Positions 1 through 11,246 of a stretch of DNA of 64,000 bases are shown in pieces. The stretch comes from Dastarcus helophoroides (taxonomy: Eukaryota; Arthropoda; Insecta; Coleoptera; Bothrideridae), in assembly GCA_028583605.1 (NCBI GenBank), contig CM053327.1, forward strand, positions 40,812,559 to 40,876,558. The letters are read 5' to 3'. Made by a program: the position numbers and the translations under genes. The notes beneath the pieces are model-generated. The model worked only from the letters and a program-made list of their open reading frames with translations, had not been told where the DNA came from and did not search any database. Each line of letters starts with the position of its first letter. The stretch's first letter is position 1.

Positions 1-1500
1 AATTTAGAGAAAACAGACGTATTTCGAGAAAACTGAAATTTAAAGGAAAAGCCAATTTTAAGGAAAAAGTCCAGAAAGTACCTAAACTAAAACGTGGCAT
101 TTTGAAATTAAAGTCAATATTTCGAAAATAAGACGAAATATGAAGATGAAATTTCTAGTCAAATTTAAAAAAGTCAAAATTTAAAGAAAAGTCAAATATT
201 TAGAAAAGTGGCCTAATTTTGATAGAAAAAATGATTTCCGAAAGAAGAGCCCAAAAAGTGGAATTTTGAGAATAAAGTGGAAATTTTTGAAAAGACGAAA
301 TTAAACTAATTTTAAGAGAAATTCAAAATTTTTGTTGAATATCGAATTTTGATATAAAAATATCGGGAAAAGGGCAAATTTTAAGAAACCTGTTAAAAGT
401 TCTGAAAAATCAAATTCCAAATGATCAAAATCTTCAGAAATACCCGATTTTAATAAAAATAAAGGAATTAAAAAAAAAACGAAATTTCTGAAAAGCAGTC
501 GACATTTCTAGAAAAACTACCAAATGAAGCATCAAAGATCGAAATTTTCCAGAAAAAATTCAATCTTAAAGAAAAAGTGCAACTTTGAGAATCGCCGTCC
601 GTTTGTGGAAAAAACGAGCCTTAAAAAAAGTCAATATTTTAAGAAAGATACGAATTTCCAGGAAAAATATTCAGTTTTCCGGGAACATACAGGATGGGAT
701 TTCAGGATAATTTTAAATTTGCGAAAAAAGGCGGATTTTGAGAAAAAAATCAAAGCTTCGATTTTTCTAAATTTGTTTTTTTTGGAAATTTCGATTTTTT
801 TCCTTGAAAAACAAAAAAAAGATCGAAATTTTGAGAAAAAAGTCAAAACTTAGTAAACAATGGAAATTCTTCAGAGAGAGAGAGAGAGAGAGTCAAATTT
901 TGTCGAAATTTTGGAAAAAGGACAAATTTTGAGAAAAATGTAATTTCTACATTTTTCTCTTGAGCTCTTGAATCAGAAGCAGAGATGCGCCCTGTTCTGC
1001 CCTACCTCGAGTCAGAAAGTGTCCAATATTGAAATAATCGTCGAAATTTTGAGAAACAAGTTGTATTTCCCCATTCCAGGGGAAATTTACTCGGAATATT
1101 TGTCTTTTTACAAAATTTCTAAAAAAATCATTATAAAAATTTCCAGATAAATATTATTATCAAAAAATCGATCAAGTTTTAAGCAAAAGGGTAAATCTTG
1201 ATAAAAAAAAGTCGAAATTTTCAGAAAATCAAAGTTTAAAGAGAAGTCGAAGTTTCCGGAAAAAACTAATTTTGAGAAATGATAGAATTTCGAAAAATAA
1301 AACGATGAATTTTAAGATAAAAATTCAAAATTTTTAGTTAAGTTGGATTCTGATAAAATAAATCGAATTTTAGGAATACATTTAAAATTTCCAAAGACAT
1401 TTATAAAAAAAGACGAATTTCGTGCAATAAGTCGAAATTTCGAGAAAATATCAATAGTTTAAACAAGGTCGACTTTTGTCGAATGGAAATTTTTTAGAGA
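1..1500. repeat. Degenerate AT-rich repeat tract
   Basis: Nearly all of this stretch is made of short variants of AAATTTCGA, AAAAAGTC and TTTTGAGAAAAA, with no stable period. Two small ORFs here (about 524-853 plus and 631-846 minus) read Lys/Phe/Ile-rich low-complexity protein on both strands and are by-products of the repeat. A segment near 971-1035 resembles the tail region of the non-autonomous hAT element near 9760-9830 (similar CCCTAC, GTCAGAAA and TGTCAAATATTG strings), so part of this tract may be an old diverged copy of that element. A GA microsatellite sits at about 873-891. Confidence 0.7.
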
Positions 1501-2407
1501 AAGTTCCTCAGTTCAATATAAGTTTTCGTTAACCACACGAGCTGAAGAGAGGGAGGGGGGGCAGCGCCCTACCCTGCCCTATTCTGACACTACGTTTATG
1601 TTAAAACTAATTCCACAAAGGCGAGGGCCTCTTAAAGATCTCCGCCCGAAGCCTCGCAATGGCTAAGGCCGCCCCTGGAGAACTTATTGCTGAGCGGGAT
1701 GGTTAAGTCTTGAGACTAATACTGAAATTGCTTTAAAGCTTGGACAATCTAAACTTTAAAGCAATTTCAGTATTAGTCTTAAATTTAAACAATCTAAGCT
1801 TTAAAGACATCAATAATACCGGCCACCTTCTTTGATAAATTAATTTGGTGCACACTGCAATCTGTCTCCACATTCTCACAAATACATCATTCAAAAGTGT
1901 ATTTATCTTGAAATGAAAGCCCCACTTCAACCAAAATAAAATAAATTCAGCGTTAAGAGCCCATTTACATCTATTAAGCATTAGCAGATAGAGATATAAG
2001 GCTTTTGTTAGCATCTAGAACAGAATACCAAAGAGTACGTACTTAACTTTAATGTCTAGATTTATTTAGTTCAAGAGTAAAAATATTTGTATATTCAATT
2101 GCATCGCTTTATAAGCAAAGTGTGTCACCGCAAAATGTTTAATGTGAGAATCATGTAAAATTCACTTTAAAAGCGAAGATAAAGTGTCTTGTCATTTTCT
2201 TACCTCATCCTTCTAGTCCAGCTTTCTGAGGATATTGCATTCCCAAATTTGTAGTTATTTATGGAGAAATTAGGACGTATTTGTTTCTTGTGTAGTTATA
2301 ATGATTGTTATACAATGTGGGCCTTAAATTTATAACGATTATCAAATGGGTCAAATTTCTGAAGGATTTTACGTAAAAATTTTGGAAAAGAAAATATCAA
2401 ACAATTT
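1501..2407. other. Mostly unique AT-rich DNA
   Basis: This segment lacks the surrounding AAATTTCGA repeat. A GC-richer patch at 1550-1680 has short C-rich and G-rich runs that look like a transposon end, but no partner end was found. A small minus-strand ORF at 1733-2014 has no recognisable domain. The last ~38 bases (about 2371-2408) match an internal part of the hAT element at 7533-7572. No gene is supported. Confidence 0.5.
1713..1779. repeat. Perfect 26-bp inverted repeat (hairpin)
   Basis: The 26 bases at 1713-1738 are repeated as the exact reverse complement at 1754-1779, leaving a 15-base loop. The arm starts AGACTAATACTG and ends CTTTAAAG. A related AAGCTTTAAAG fragment follows at about 1796-1805. 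It could be a young foldback insertion or replication-slippage product; no target duplication is obvious. Confidence 0.8.
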
Positions 2408-2526
2408 GGTTTGAGTTTCACTTAACGACTTATTTACGGATTATTATGTCTAAATACCATTAGGACTAACGCTATTCGCAAAAAGTCTAATACAAACGTC
2501 CTATCTCTAAAAGAATCTAACGATAT

Positions 2527-2534
2527 ATGTACAT
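2527..2534. repeat. 8-bp target-site duplication ATGTACAT, left
   Basis: ATGTACAT directly precedes the left inverted repeat and is repeated at 6277-6284 after the right one. The paralogous site near 41634 has a single ATGTACAT, so it serves as an empty site. Confidence 0.9.
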
Positions 2535-3075
2535 TAGGGTGGTCCTTATTTAGAAAATGTTCGAATTTTTTTCCACGATAGTCCTAAATCGGTTCCAAAT
2601 ATATAAAAAAAAATTCATGCCAAGTTATAGCTCTTAATTTTAATATCAACCCGGCCCCCCCGATAGCCAAAGTTTTAAATGGAAATAACATAGGAAAAGT
2701 TCTGTTAATACTTTGGAATTTTTTATTTCATAAACCAATAAACATATCATGTCGACAAATAATTATTTTTATAGAAAATTTACCGCTCTACAAAAAAGGT
2801 CTCTTGTGATTTTTGGCTAACTTGACTGGTTTAAAAGTTATTCGAGGTTAAAATAAAAGTTCTAGTCAATCTAATGGTTTTTTTCGTTTTTATCGTCATT
2901 TTATGATTCAAAAATGAAAAAAGAGTTATAATTTATATTTCAAACAAATTTTCTTACCTTGACGTATGCTCTGAAAGAAAAGTATTAATGAATTGAAAAA
3001 ATTTATTATTAAAATTTCAATGACTTGAAAGAAAATACCAATATTATCATTTTTTTTTTTTTTAGTCACATACTT

Positions 3076-5450
3076 TTATGAAGTTGTTACATTAGTTTTC
3101 TTTAGCGCATCAGAAAACATTTGACGATGATCTTTAACTAATTGTAATACAAATTGCATTTGTTTTTCATCTTTGGTATAATGTTTACAAAAATCTTGCA
3201 CTGGTTTAACTCCTCTCTCAGCACAGTCATTTACAACCGATAGTTTTTCGACAAACCGTAATGCAGTTTTGTAGCTTTCATTTTCAGCCCATTCAGAAGG
3301 ATGAATTTGTAAAAATTCTGTTTGTAACTCAAATCTTTCAAAAAATTTGATAAATTCTGCAGTTACAAAAAAATCGATATCGTTGTACAATAAATCGTTT
3401 ATATTCGTGCTTTGAAAGCGTTTTACGCTACATTTTTCACTAGTATAATCCAGCTCTTCTTCCGGAATAATATCAATTGAAATCTTGTCTTCTTCTGTAT
3501 GCAGCTTAGCCACAATTTTTAATTTGGTTTCTAATGGAACATCTTCATCGAAAATTGCGATGATCGCTAACTCTGGCGATAAGTACCATAGATGATTCAT
3601 AAATCTATTAATTGCTACAGTAGCAAGATTACTGTTGATCGCCTTAAAGTTGTGTAGATCTTTTATAAATTGTAGATCATGGTACGGAGCTTTTACACTA
3701 TTAGATGATAAATACCAAGCTTTAACATAAATAGTTGTCACAAAAACACATATTTGTCGAAGTTTATTGTCTTCACCTTTTTTCAACGATAACTGTTCAC
3801 GAAACAGGTACATTTTCATCACGTAAATAGCTTTTGCCATTCACCGTGCATGATGGCAAGCTCCTGGCTTACGAAAACTAAATTTTTCTGGGATAACACC
3901 AATGAAGACTAGAGTAAGCTCCAAAAACTCTTTGTAATCATCACGAGGCAGCTTTGTTGTCAGAACTTCAGTGGCAAAAGTTTTTATAGACCTAATTTTT
4001 TCTACTGTTAACTCGTTTTTATTTCTTGGATCATCTAATTCAGTTTATTCAAAGTTTCCCATTGCTTTTGAAATCTGATAAAAAGTGGAACATTTGGCCC
4101 AACAGTATTTGGAAAAACAGCTTCGAACACATATCTTAGGACAATTTCGAAAATGTGATGCCTACACGGAAGATATAATAAATCTCTCTCTAATAATTTC
4201 TCCAGTAATGCAGCAGCACCATTTCGAATGCCTAAATTTGAAGCAGTAGTATCACAGGATACCGCTTTGACAGAAGTGTCGAATCCCCAATCCAGCAATG
4301 TTTCGTGAATAATAGTAGCTTGTGCCTTTCCAGTCCCATCTTCACTCGTTGGTACACCTAACATAATTTCTTTGCCCTCTGACGTAATTATCACTGGTAA
4401 TCGATGAACGGTTTCGGTATTTAACAAATTAGGTAATAATTTTCCGTCCCAGTGTACAACAATAGATGATAAATTCAAGGCTTGGAAGTGTTTTTTTATT
4501 TCTATTGATTTTGACTCTCGCAGAGTTTGTCGTTGTCTTCGAATAGATGATCGATTAATAATCAAAGAGTTAATATCCACATCTAGTAGGTTTATATCAA
4601 TAAGTGATTGACAGATAGCAGTTATTATAAATACAGCATCTCTGTCACTTACTTTACATCGATCGAAAGTAGCTACAACTCTATCACTGAGAATATTATA
4701 ACTTCCTCTTGTTTTTTTTGATTCTGATGATCCGGCAGTAGTAGGAAAGTATATTTCTCCACTAGATGCAGATAGAGCACTTCCCTGGCTAGATAAAAGT
4801 TCAACATTTTTGTCTAAAACAAATAAGGACAATAATATGACGAATAAAATATGAACGTGAATAAGTAATAAAAAATCAATTGATTATTTGATTCTCATAA
4901 TTTACCCAATAATGCTTTTTCTTCATCACTCTTTTTTTTTTCGTTTTTCAAAATGAGTTTTTTTGTTTAATATATTAGAATTATTATCATCGTCATCATA
5001 TTTTGTTTTAATATTTGCAATAAAACCAATTCGTTCATCTGATCTCTGATTAATTAAGAATTCTTTAGAATTTTCATCAATAACTTCAAATACATTTGAT
5101 GGTGCAATGTCAAATAATTTTTTTAATGAACAAACAAATTCATTTTGTTTTTTTACAGCCACGTCACTCCGATTTTTGTGTTTGACAAGTATGCGCCACT
5201 CATCGTACAATTTTTTCAATTTATCTCGGCATCTTTGCATATCTTGAACGGGAATTTGAGCTTTTTTCCAAAACACAATAATTTCATCAATTACTGCAGC
5301 GATACTTTCTGGTACAGAAGTATTTAAAATACGTGTATGAAAAAAGAACACTTTTAGAGCTTGCAGTTTCGATGGTAATTTATTACCCACTATTTGGACG
5401 TCAACATCACCAATTAAAAAGATGTTTTGACGTAAACGTGATAGTTCCAT
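3076..5450 (-). pseudogene. Transposase of the hAT-like element, recently broken
   Basis: Three collinear coding blocks read leftward. Block one (5450-4926, 174 residues) is a helical N-terminal region. Block two (4832-4035) holds the likely catalytic core: W-D-G-K with Asp near residue 129, a C-D-T-T-A-S-N string with Asp near 194, and C-R-H-H at 223-226. Block three (3840-3076, 254 residues) contains H-L-W-Y-L-S-P-E-L, whose Glu is a candidate third catalytic residue. Blocks one and two appear joined by a 92-bp intron after a 1-base shift in a poly-A run. Blocks two and three are joined by an open stretch (about 4034-3844), apart from a 1-base loss near 4028 and a TGA at 3841-3843. Few breaks imply recent decay. 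I have seen similar unnamed proteins in arthropods and cnidarians, but cannot name the family. Confidence 0.75.
4814..4905 (-). other. Predicted 92-bp intron in the transposase
   Basis: On the minus strand the upstream exon ends ...TTGG at 4906, followed by GTAAAT. The intron ends TTTGTTTTAG at 4814, with a pyrimidine-rich 3' part. Splicing gives one continuous frame (Leu-Leu-Asp-Lys-Asn) if the 1-base slip in the upstream poly-A run is allowed. Canonical GT-AG ends and restored frame are the evidence; no transcript was available. Confidence 0.6.
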
Positions 5451-6276
5451 ATTTGTCTGATGACTTTAAAATCGAATTGATGAAATTTAAGGATTTAATT
5501 AAACAACGAGAAAGCATAACTATTAGTAAATATTCGTGAACGATTTTAATAGAGTTGAGATAATAAATATAGGTTATGAGTACTTTAGAATAAATTGTGA
5601 TGTGAAAAGTTGAAGTAAAATCTAATAGATGGCGGCATAATCAGTTTCTGAAATGTTTTTATCTTGAAATTTAAATTTGAAACCAGATTGTATCAATATT
5701 TTTATCAATCAAAATTAAAATCGTTTAATAATTTGCCAAAAATATTTTGTGTATTTTGAAATTGGAAATATAGTTGAAACTTATGACAGTTCAAAAATAA
5801 AAAAAAATTAGTGTAACTATTATTTTAGGGTCACGGTCACCTTGGAATTTTTCTGGAAAAAAATCATCAAGATTAAAAATTATAACCCTTTTTTCATTTT
5901 TGAATCATAAAATAATGGTAAAAACGAAAAAAACCATTAGATTGACTAGAACCTTGATTTTGACCTCGAATAACTTTTAAACCAGTCAAGTTAGCCAAAA
6001 ATCATAAGAGACCTTTTTTGTAGAGCGGTAAATTTTCTATAAAAATAATCATTTGTCGACATGATATATTTATTGGTTTATGGGATAAAAAATTCCAAAG
6101 TATTAACAGAACTTTTCCTATGTTATTTCCATTTAAAACTTTGGCTATCGGGGGGGCCGGGTTGATATTAAAATTAAGAGCTCTAACTTGGCATGAATTT
6201 TTTTTTATATATTTGGAACCGATTTAGGACTATCGTGGAAAAAAATTCGAACATTTCCTAAATAAGGACCACCCTA

Positions 6277-6284
6277 ATGTACAT
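6277..6284. repeat. 8-bp target-site duplication ATGTACAT, right
   Basis: Second copy of the duplication after the right inverted repeat (which ends CCACCCTA at 6276). Confidence 0.9.
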
Positions 6285-6569
6285 ACATCTAAAATGAATG
6301 GTGCAGAATTATATAGCATTTAAACCACGAATAACTACAGAAGAAAGGGAGCTTACACTTTCAATATAATTTGTATCCAGAATTTGAATTTGGAACACAA
6401 CTTCCAAATTTTCTAAAAAAATGTTGATATTCTCGAAATTGGAACCCAAATTTCAACTTTGTTTATCGAAATTGTCAGTTTTATTCGAAGACGTTTCAAA
6501 ATTTTCACTGGGTTTTTAGTTTATACGAAGACGTAGAAAGGACATCAATTAAGAAAATAACACTTTAAG

Positions 6570-7025
6570 GAATTTCGACTTTTGCTCGAGATTTCGACTT
6601 TTTTCTCGAGATTTCGACTTTTTTCTCGAGATTTCGACTTTTTTCTTGAGATTTTGACTTTTTTCTCGAAATTTCGACCTTCTTTGTCGTATTTTCGACT
6701 TTAATCCCGAAACGTCGATTTTAAACTCAAAGTTTCGACTTTCCTCGAAATTTTGACTTTTTTCTCGAGATTTCGACTTTTTTCTCGAGATTTCGACTTT
6801 TTTCTCGAGATTTCGATTCTTTTTCTGGAAATTTCCACTTTTTTCCCGAAATTTCGACTTTTTTGTCGAACATCCCGAAAATGTCGACTTTAAACCCCAA
6901 ATTTTGTCTTTTTTCCAAAATTTTGACTTTCATCCCGAAATTTCGACCTTTTTCTTGAAATTTCGATTTTTTTCTCGAAATTTCGTCACGGAATGTCTAC
7001 TCTAAACTCGAAATTTTGACTCTTT
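6570..7025. repeat. 20-bp satellite, regular stretch
   Basis: Tandem units of about 20 bases close to TCGAGATTTCGACTTTTTTC, clearest at 6575-6690 and 6745-6850, with diverged units between. The unit contains the nearly self-complementary TCGAAATTTCGA. The same array occurs at 42090-42560 in copy B. The 68-residue minus-strand ORF over it (6727-6933) is a by-product. Confidence 0.85.
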
Positions 7026-7107
7026 TCTTGAAGTGTTGGTAACTAAAAATAGAAATTACTGAACGCACCCTACTGCCAACTGTCAACATTGTTGGGAAAT
7101 GGGAGTA

Positions 7108-7421
7108 GTTGGACGCATATATGTAATACTTCTATATGGCGTGTTGTGTATAATCGCCACTAAAAAATGCGTTGTCAAAAAGGTGAGATGAAAGTATATG
7201 TCGTACTCTTTGGAGGACAAGCATTCATTCAATTATAGCGGGAACAGGTGACAAGATGGGCGGGAACACTAATGAATGACAACAAAGATAACTGACGAGA
7301 AGCGGGATTGGTTAATAAATTTTGTCCTCCATAAAGACATATATATCCATCGCGTCTTTTGAACACAATCGAAGGTACAAAACACGCCATATAGAAGTAT
7401 TATTACATATATGGTTGGACG
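7108..7421. mobile_element. 298-bp MITE with 8-bp duplication
   Basis: The element at 7116-7413 has inverted ends starting CATATATGTAATA. The right arm has an extra ATA; both then read CTTCTATATGGCGTGTT. GTTGGACG lies at 7108-7115 and again at 7414-7421. Copy B lacks the insert and has one GTTGGACG near 42639, which confirms the boundaries. It has no coding capacity. The 8-bp duplication suggests a hAT-type mobiliser, although the ends do not resemble the other hAT elements here. Confidence 0.85.
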
Positions 7422-7444
7422 CAACTGTCATCTGTCTAACTTAA

Positions 7445-10400
7445 CCTTAGAGCAGGGATGAGCAAAACGTCGCCCGCGGACCACATGCGGCCCTCCTAAC
7501 ATTTTTCTGCGGCCCGCCTAAGCTCTACTGTTTTACGTAAAAATTTTGGAAAAGAAAATGTCTAACAATTTGATGAAAAAAAAAGAACATAAATTTCCAC
7601 GATTCATGAAATATCTTGGGCGTAGGCAAGATTTTCTTTAAGGGGGGGGGGACAACAATCATTCTAAAAAACTCGTGGATTAAAAAGAAAACCTTCTGGC
7701 TTAGTAATGTATATTTTTACTTAAAAACTACAGAATTGGGAACATCGCATTTTCAAATCAAAGTAAAAATTTTGAAAAAAGCCCAATCTTAATAAAAAAA
7801 CCTTTTGGGGAATTGGGAAATGTCGAAATTTTGAAAAAGTGGAAATGTAAAAAAGGGACAAAATTTTTAAAAAGAAATTTTTGTAAAAAGAGTTTTAATT
7901 TGCAGGACAAGTCGAATTCAGGTAAATAAATGCAACTTTTAAAAATAATGATTTTCAGAATTTTTATTTTATTTCAATTTTGTCATATTTTTGAAAATTT
8001 TCAAGAAATCTTTTTTTTTCAAGATTCTCTAAAAATATTCTTTTCAGATTCTTTAGATTTCTATTAAAATTTCGATCCAATTTAAAATAAAATAAACAAA
8101 TTTTGTGACAAAGTCTAAATCTTTGGAAAAAATTTCATTTTAAATGGAAATGTCCAGTAACAGATAAAATTGAATTTTGAGTTAAAAGTCAAAATTTGGA
8201 GAATAACATGAATTTTGGATAAGTTGAAATTAATATGGGAATAAATCTTAAAAAGTCGGAAAAAACAAAGACTTCGAATAAATTCAGGACTTTTGAAAAT
8301 TACGTTACAAATTAAAAAAAAGTATTGAACTTTCTACGAAACATTCCAAATTTCCAAAAGAAGGTCCAATTTTAGGAGGAAAATTAAAAAAGTTCACCTT
8401 TTCAATAAATCATTTTGAAAATAAAAACCGAACCTTTCTCAAAAATTCGAGAAATGTCCAAATTCAAAAAAAATCAAAATTTTCAAAGATCTAATTTTGT
8501 GAAAAGACGCAATTTTCAAAAAAGGTTTAACTCTGAATAAAAAAAAATCGCAAGATTCAAAACATTTTTCTCAAAATTTAAAACTTAGTAAAGATGTTGA
8601 ATTTACAAGAAATATTTTTGTCGAAATCCCCAAAAATATTTTTCGCAACAACAGAAAAGTGAAGATTTCTAGAACCATAAAACCATTTAATCTAAAAGTC
8701 GTAGTTTATTGAAAAAGACAAATATTCAAGAAAATGACAAAATTTTAAAATAAACGAACCATTTTTGAAAAAGTCGAAAGAGTAGAATTTTGAAAACAAA
8801 ATCGAATTTTCGAAAAAGACAAATTTTGAGGAACAGGCGAATTTTAGGTAAAAGACTATTTTAGAAAAATTCGATATTTTGAAAAAAAAAGACGAATTTA
8901 CCAAAAAAAAAAAGAAATAAATTATTGAAAGATGAGAGAGATGAGACAAAAATCAAGATTACCTAAAAAAGGCAAATTTTAGAAAACCATTTAGAATTTC
9001 TAAAAAAAAATCAGAATCTAAAAGATCGAAATGTTTAGTAAATGTTCAGAAAAATATCATAATTTGAAAAGAAATGTTGACAAAACTTTGAAATGGACAA
9101 AAAATTGACCAAAGAAAGTCAAATTAAAAAAAAAAAGTAAAAAAAATAGTCAAAACCACGAGAAAAAGACGATATTGTAGGAGAAATTTTGCAAAAAAAG
9201 ATCTAAATTTTGAGAAAAAGTCCAAAAAGTAGGATTTTGAAAACAAAATCGAAATTTTGAAAAAGACAAATTTTGAGGAACAGGCGCATTTTAGGTAAAA
9301 GACTATTATAGAAAAATTTGAAATTTTGACAAAAAAGACAAATTTACAAAAAAAAAAGAAAACATTTATTGAAATATTAAATATCGGATATTGACATAAA
9401 AATCAAGATTTCCTAAAAAAAGCAAATTTTAGGAAACCAGTCAGAATTTCTAAAAAAAATCAGAATCTAAACGATCGAAATTTTTAGTAAATGTTCAAAA
9501 AAATATCGGAATTTGAAAAAAAATGTTGAGAAAACTTTGAAATGGACAAAAAATTGACCAAAGAAAGTCAAATTAAAAAAAAAGTCAAAAAAATAGTCAA
9601 AACCCCGAGAAAAAGACGATATTGTAAGCGAAGTTTTGCAAAAAAAGATCTAAATTTCGAGAAAAAGCATTTAATCTTAGTGAAACTTCGAAATTTAGAA
9701 AAAGAGTAAATTTTAAGGGAAGAATCGAATATTTATTTTCTCTGAACTCTCTCGACGAGTCAGAGGAAGACAAGCTACCTACTTTGCCTCAACAGACGTC
9801 AGAAAATGTCAAATATTGTGATAACACATCGAAATTTTGACAAACAAGTTAAAACTACCAGAAACTTGTATTAAAAAAGGGTTGAAATTTACAAAGAAAT
9901 TTTTGTTTTTTCACAAAAATTTTAAATTTCTAAAAAATATATCTTTTTGTCAAAAGATCAACAAAATTTCGAAAAAAGAAGGCAAATTTTAATAAACAAG
10001 CTGAAATTTTCAGAATTTAAAACAGGCGAAATTTCCAGGAAAAGTCGAATTTCCAGAAATGACGAAAATTCAGAAAAAAACGAGCAACTTTTAAATTCAA
10101 AATTTCGACAGTCATATTTGATAAAAGAAGACAAATTTTATGAATAAATGGAAACTTTTAAAAGAAGAGTCAAATTTTGTAATAAAATATACAAAATTTG
10201 ACAAAAAGGTGGAAATTTCGAAAAAATATTTCCAGGAAAAGTCGAATTTCCAGAAATGACGAAATTTCAGAAAAAAAACTAGGAATTTTTAAATTCAAAA
10301 TTTTGACAGTCATGTTTAATAAAAGAAAGCAAATTTTATAAATAAATGTAAACTTTTAAAAGAAAAAGTCAAGTTTTGTAAAAAAAATATACAAAATTTG

Positions 10401-10621
10401 AGAAAAAGGTGGAAATTTCGAAAAAATGTTTCAAGAAAAGGATGAATTCTGAAGAATTGGAAAGTCTTCCAATTGAATACATACAAATTTTCAGTTTGCT
10501 GCATAAACCAGGGGGTGCAAGCGCCCCAGCATTCATATTTTTCTCATATGCGACCTTCGCAAAATGTTTAGCCTTGTAACTGGTCCGTTGTAAAAAAAGG
10601 TTGCTCATCCCTGCCTTAGAG
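7445..10621. mobile_element. Non-autonomous hAT element, copy A
   Basis: The element at 7453-10613 starts CAGGGATGAGCAAAACG and ends GGTTGCTCATCCCTG, and is flanked on both sides by CCTTAGAG (7445-7452, 10614-10621). The first ~80 bp are GC-rich (GCCCGCGGACC, GCGGCCC), as is common at hAT ends. The 3.1 kb interior is degenerate AAATTTCGA-type sequence with no transposase; small ORFs inside (8692-8949, 9947-10147, 10316-10504, 10369-10659) are Phe/Lys-rich by-products. An internal segment is repeated: 8700-9480 contains two similar blocks about 480 bp apart (8815 and 9255). Confidence 0.85.
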
Positions 10622-10832
10622 TATAGAAATTTCGACTTTAATTTCGAAATTGCGAGCAAAAAGGTTCGAAATTAAAGTCAAAGAGTCAAGATTAAAATCG
10701 AAGTTTCGAACTAAAAGCGAAGTTTCGAGATTAAAGTCGAAATTTTGAGAAAAAGTTGAAATTTCGAAAAAAGTTAAAATTTTAAGTTTAAAGTCGAAAA
10801 AAAGTCGAAATTTCGACTTTAAACTCAAAATT
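10622..10832. repeat. 20-bp satellite, inverted orientation
   Basis: Units of the TCGAAATTTCGA type (AAAGTCGAAATTTCGAG) follow the hAT element in the opposite orientation to the array at 6570-7025. The same order is seen in copy B at 45870-46025. Confidence 0.75.
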
Positions 10833-10960
10833 GAAATATAGAACTTGTCCCCTGAAACCAAGAAAGATTAAAAAACACAACAAAGGTTGCTCTAACGCGT
10901 TTCGATAGTCAAGCTATCATCTTCAGAGAGAAACTGAACTGAAAAAATGAAATTTAACTG
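10833..10960 (-). mobile_element. Family 1 hammerhead-like mini-element
   Basis: A minus-strand copy of the ~140-bp family 1 element: from the right, GTTTCTCT, CTGAAGA, T, stem GATAGC/(A)CTATC, GAAA, ACGCGT, then AGAGCAAC and a tail to CAAGTTC. The hammerhead-like part is 10886-10934. Copy B lacks it: there, the sequence runs straight from CTCAAAATT into TCCAATTTT, so AAATT (about 5 bp) may be the target duplication. The copy is 3'-truncated (it lacks the GGACCAGTCCG part). Confidence 0.75.
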
Positions 10961-10989
10961 AAATTTTCCAATTTTTAAATTGATGTCCT

Positions 10990-11050
10990 TTCCGCGCTTT
11001 CGTTGGTTTGTAATTCGCCCGCTGCAAAAAAAGGTTGCTCGTCCTTGGTT
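10990..11050. repeat. Isolated hAT terminal fragment
   Basis: The sequence CGCCCGCTGCAAAAAAAGG followed by TTGCTCGTCCTTGG matches the right end of the hAT at 10583-10613. It has no matching left end nearby and looks like a remnant of a further, nested copy. Confidence 0.6.
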
Positions 11051-11246
11051 TAAACAATGCATCAAAACGGTAACACACATTCTTATTAACTTATTACTGC
11101 GAATAATGGCAACTACCCGTTAAGATGACTGTTCTAAATCAGTGTTTAGTGTGACGCGACACGCTAATATGTCTGAGGTTCTCAGATGTATCGTCAAAAT
11201 ATCAAAGTTTAAAATATCAAATTGTTACTCGCGTGCAATAACGTTT

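Larger units (their letters stand above)
2535..6276 (-). mobile_element. hAT-like DNA transposon with ~400-bp terminal inverted repeats
   Basis: A 3742-bp element bounded by inverted repeats that start TAGGGTGGTCC. They stay nearly identical for about 400 bp (2535-2934 against 5877-6276), including a run of seven or eight C/G near 2650 and 6155. It is flanked by an 8-bp duplication, ATGTACAT. The minus strand carries a broken transposase. The 8-bp duplication, the TAGGG ends and the transposase core (Asp, Asp about 65 residues later, then C-x2-H) fit the hAT superfamily. The very long inverted repeats are unusual for hAT, so a related superfamily with 8-bp duplications is possible. Arm similarity and an ORF disrupted by only a few changes suggest a fairly recent insertion. 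Confidence 0.85.
2408..10990. repeat. Duplicated block, copy A
   Basis: The sequence at 2408-2534 continues, after a transposon insertion, at 6277 and runs to about 10990. It matches 41503-46075 in the same order and orientation, including unique-looking strings such as CTCTAAAAG near 2500 and 41600, the 20-bp satellite, the hAT element and its 8-bp flanks. The copies differ by insertions: copy A has the 2535-6276 transposon, the 7116-7413 MITE and the 10833-10960 mini-element; copy B has the 41828-41968 mini-element and a duplicated hAT tail. Confidence 0.85.

Noticed and set aside
524..853. 109-residue Lys/Phe-rich ORF (and its mirror on the minus strand)
   Set aside because: Low-complexity translation of the AAATTTCGA repeat; both strands are open together, as expected from a palindromic repeat.
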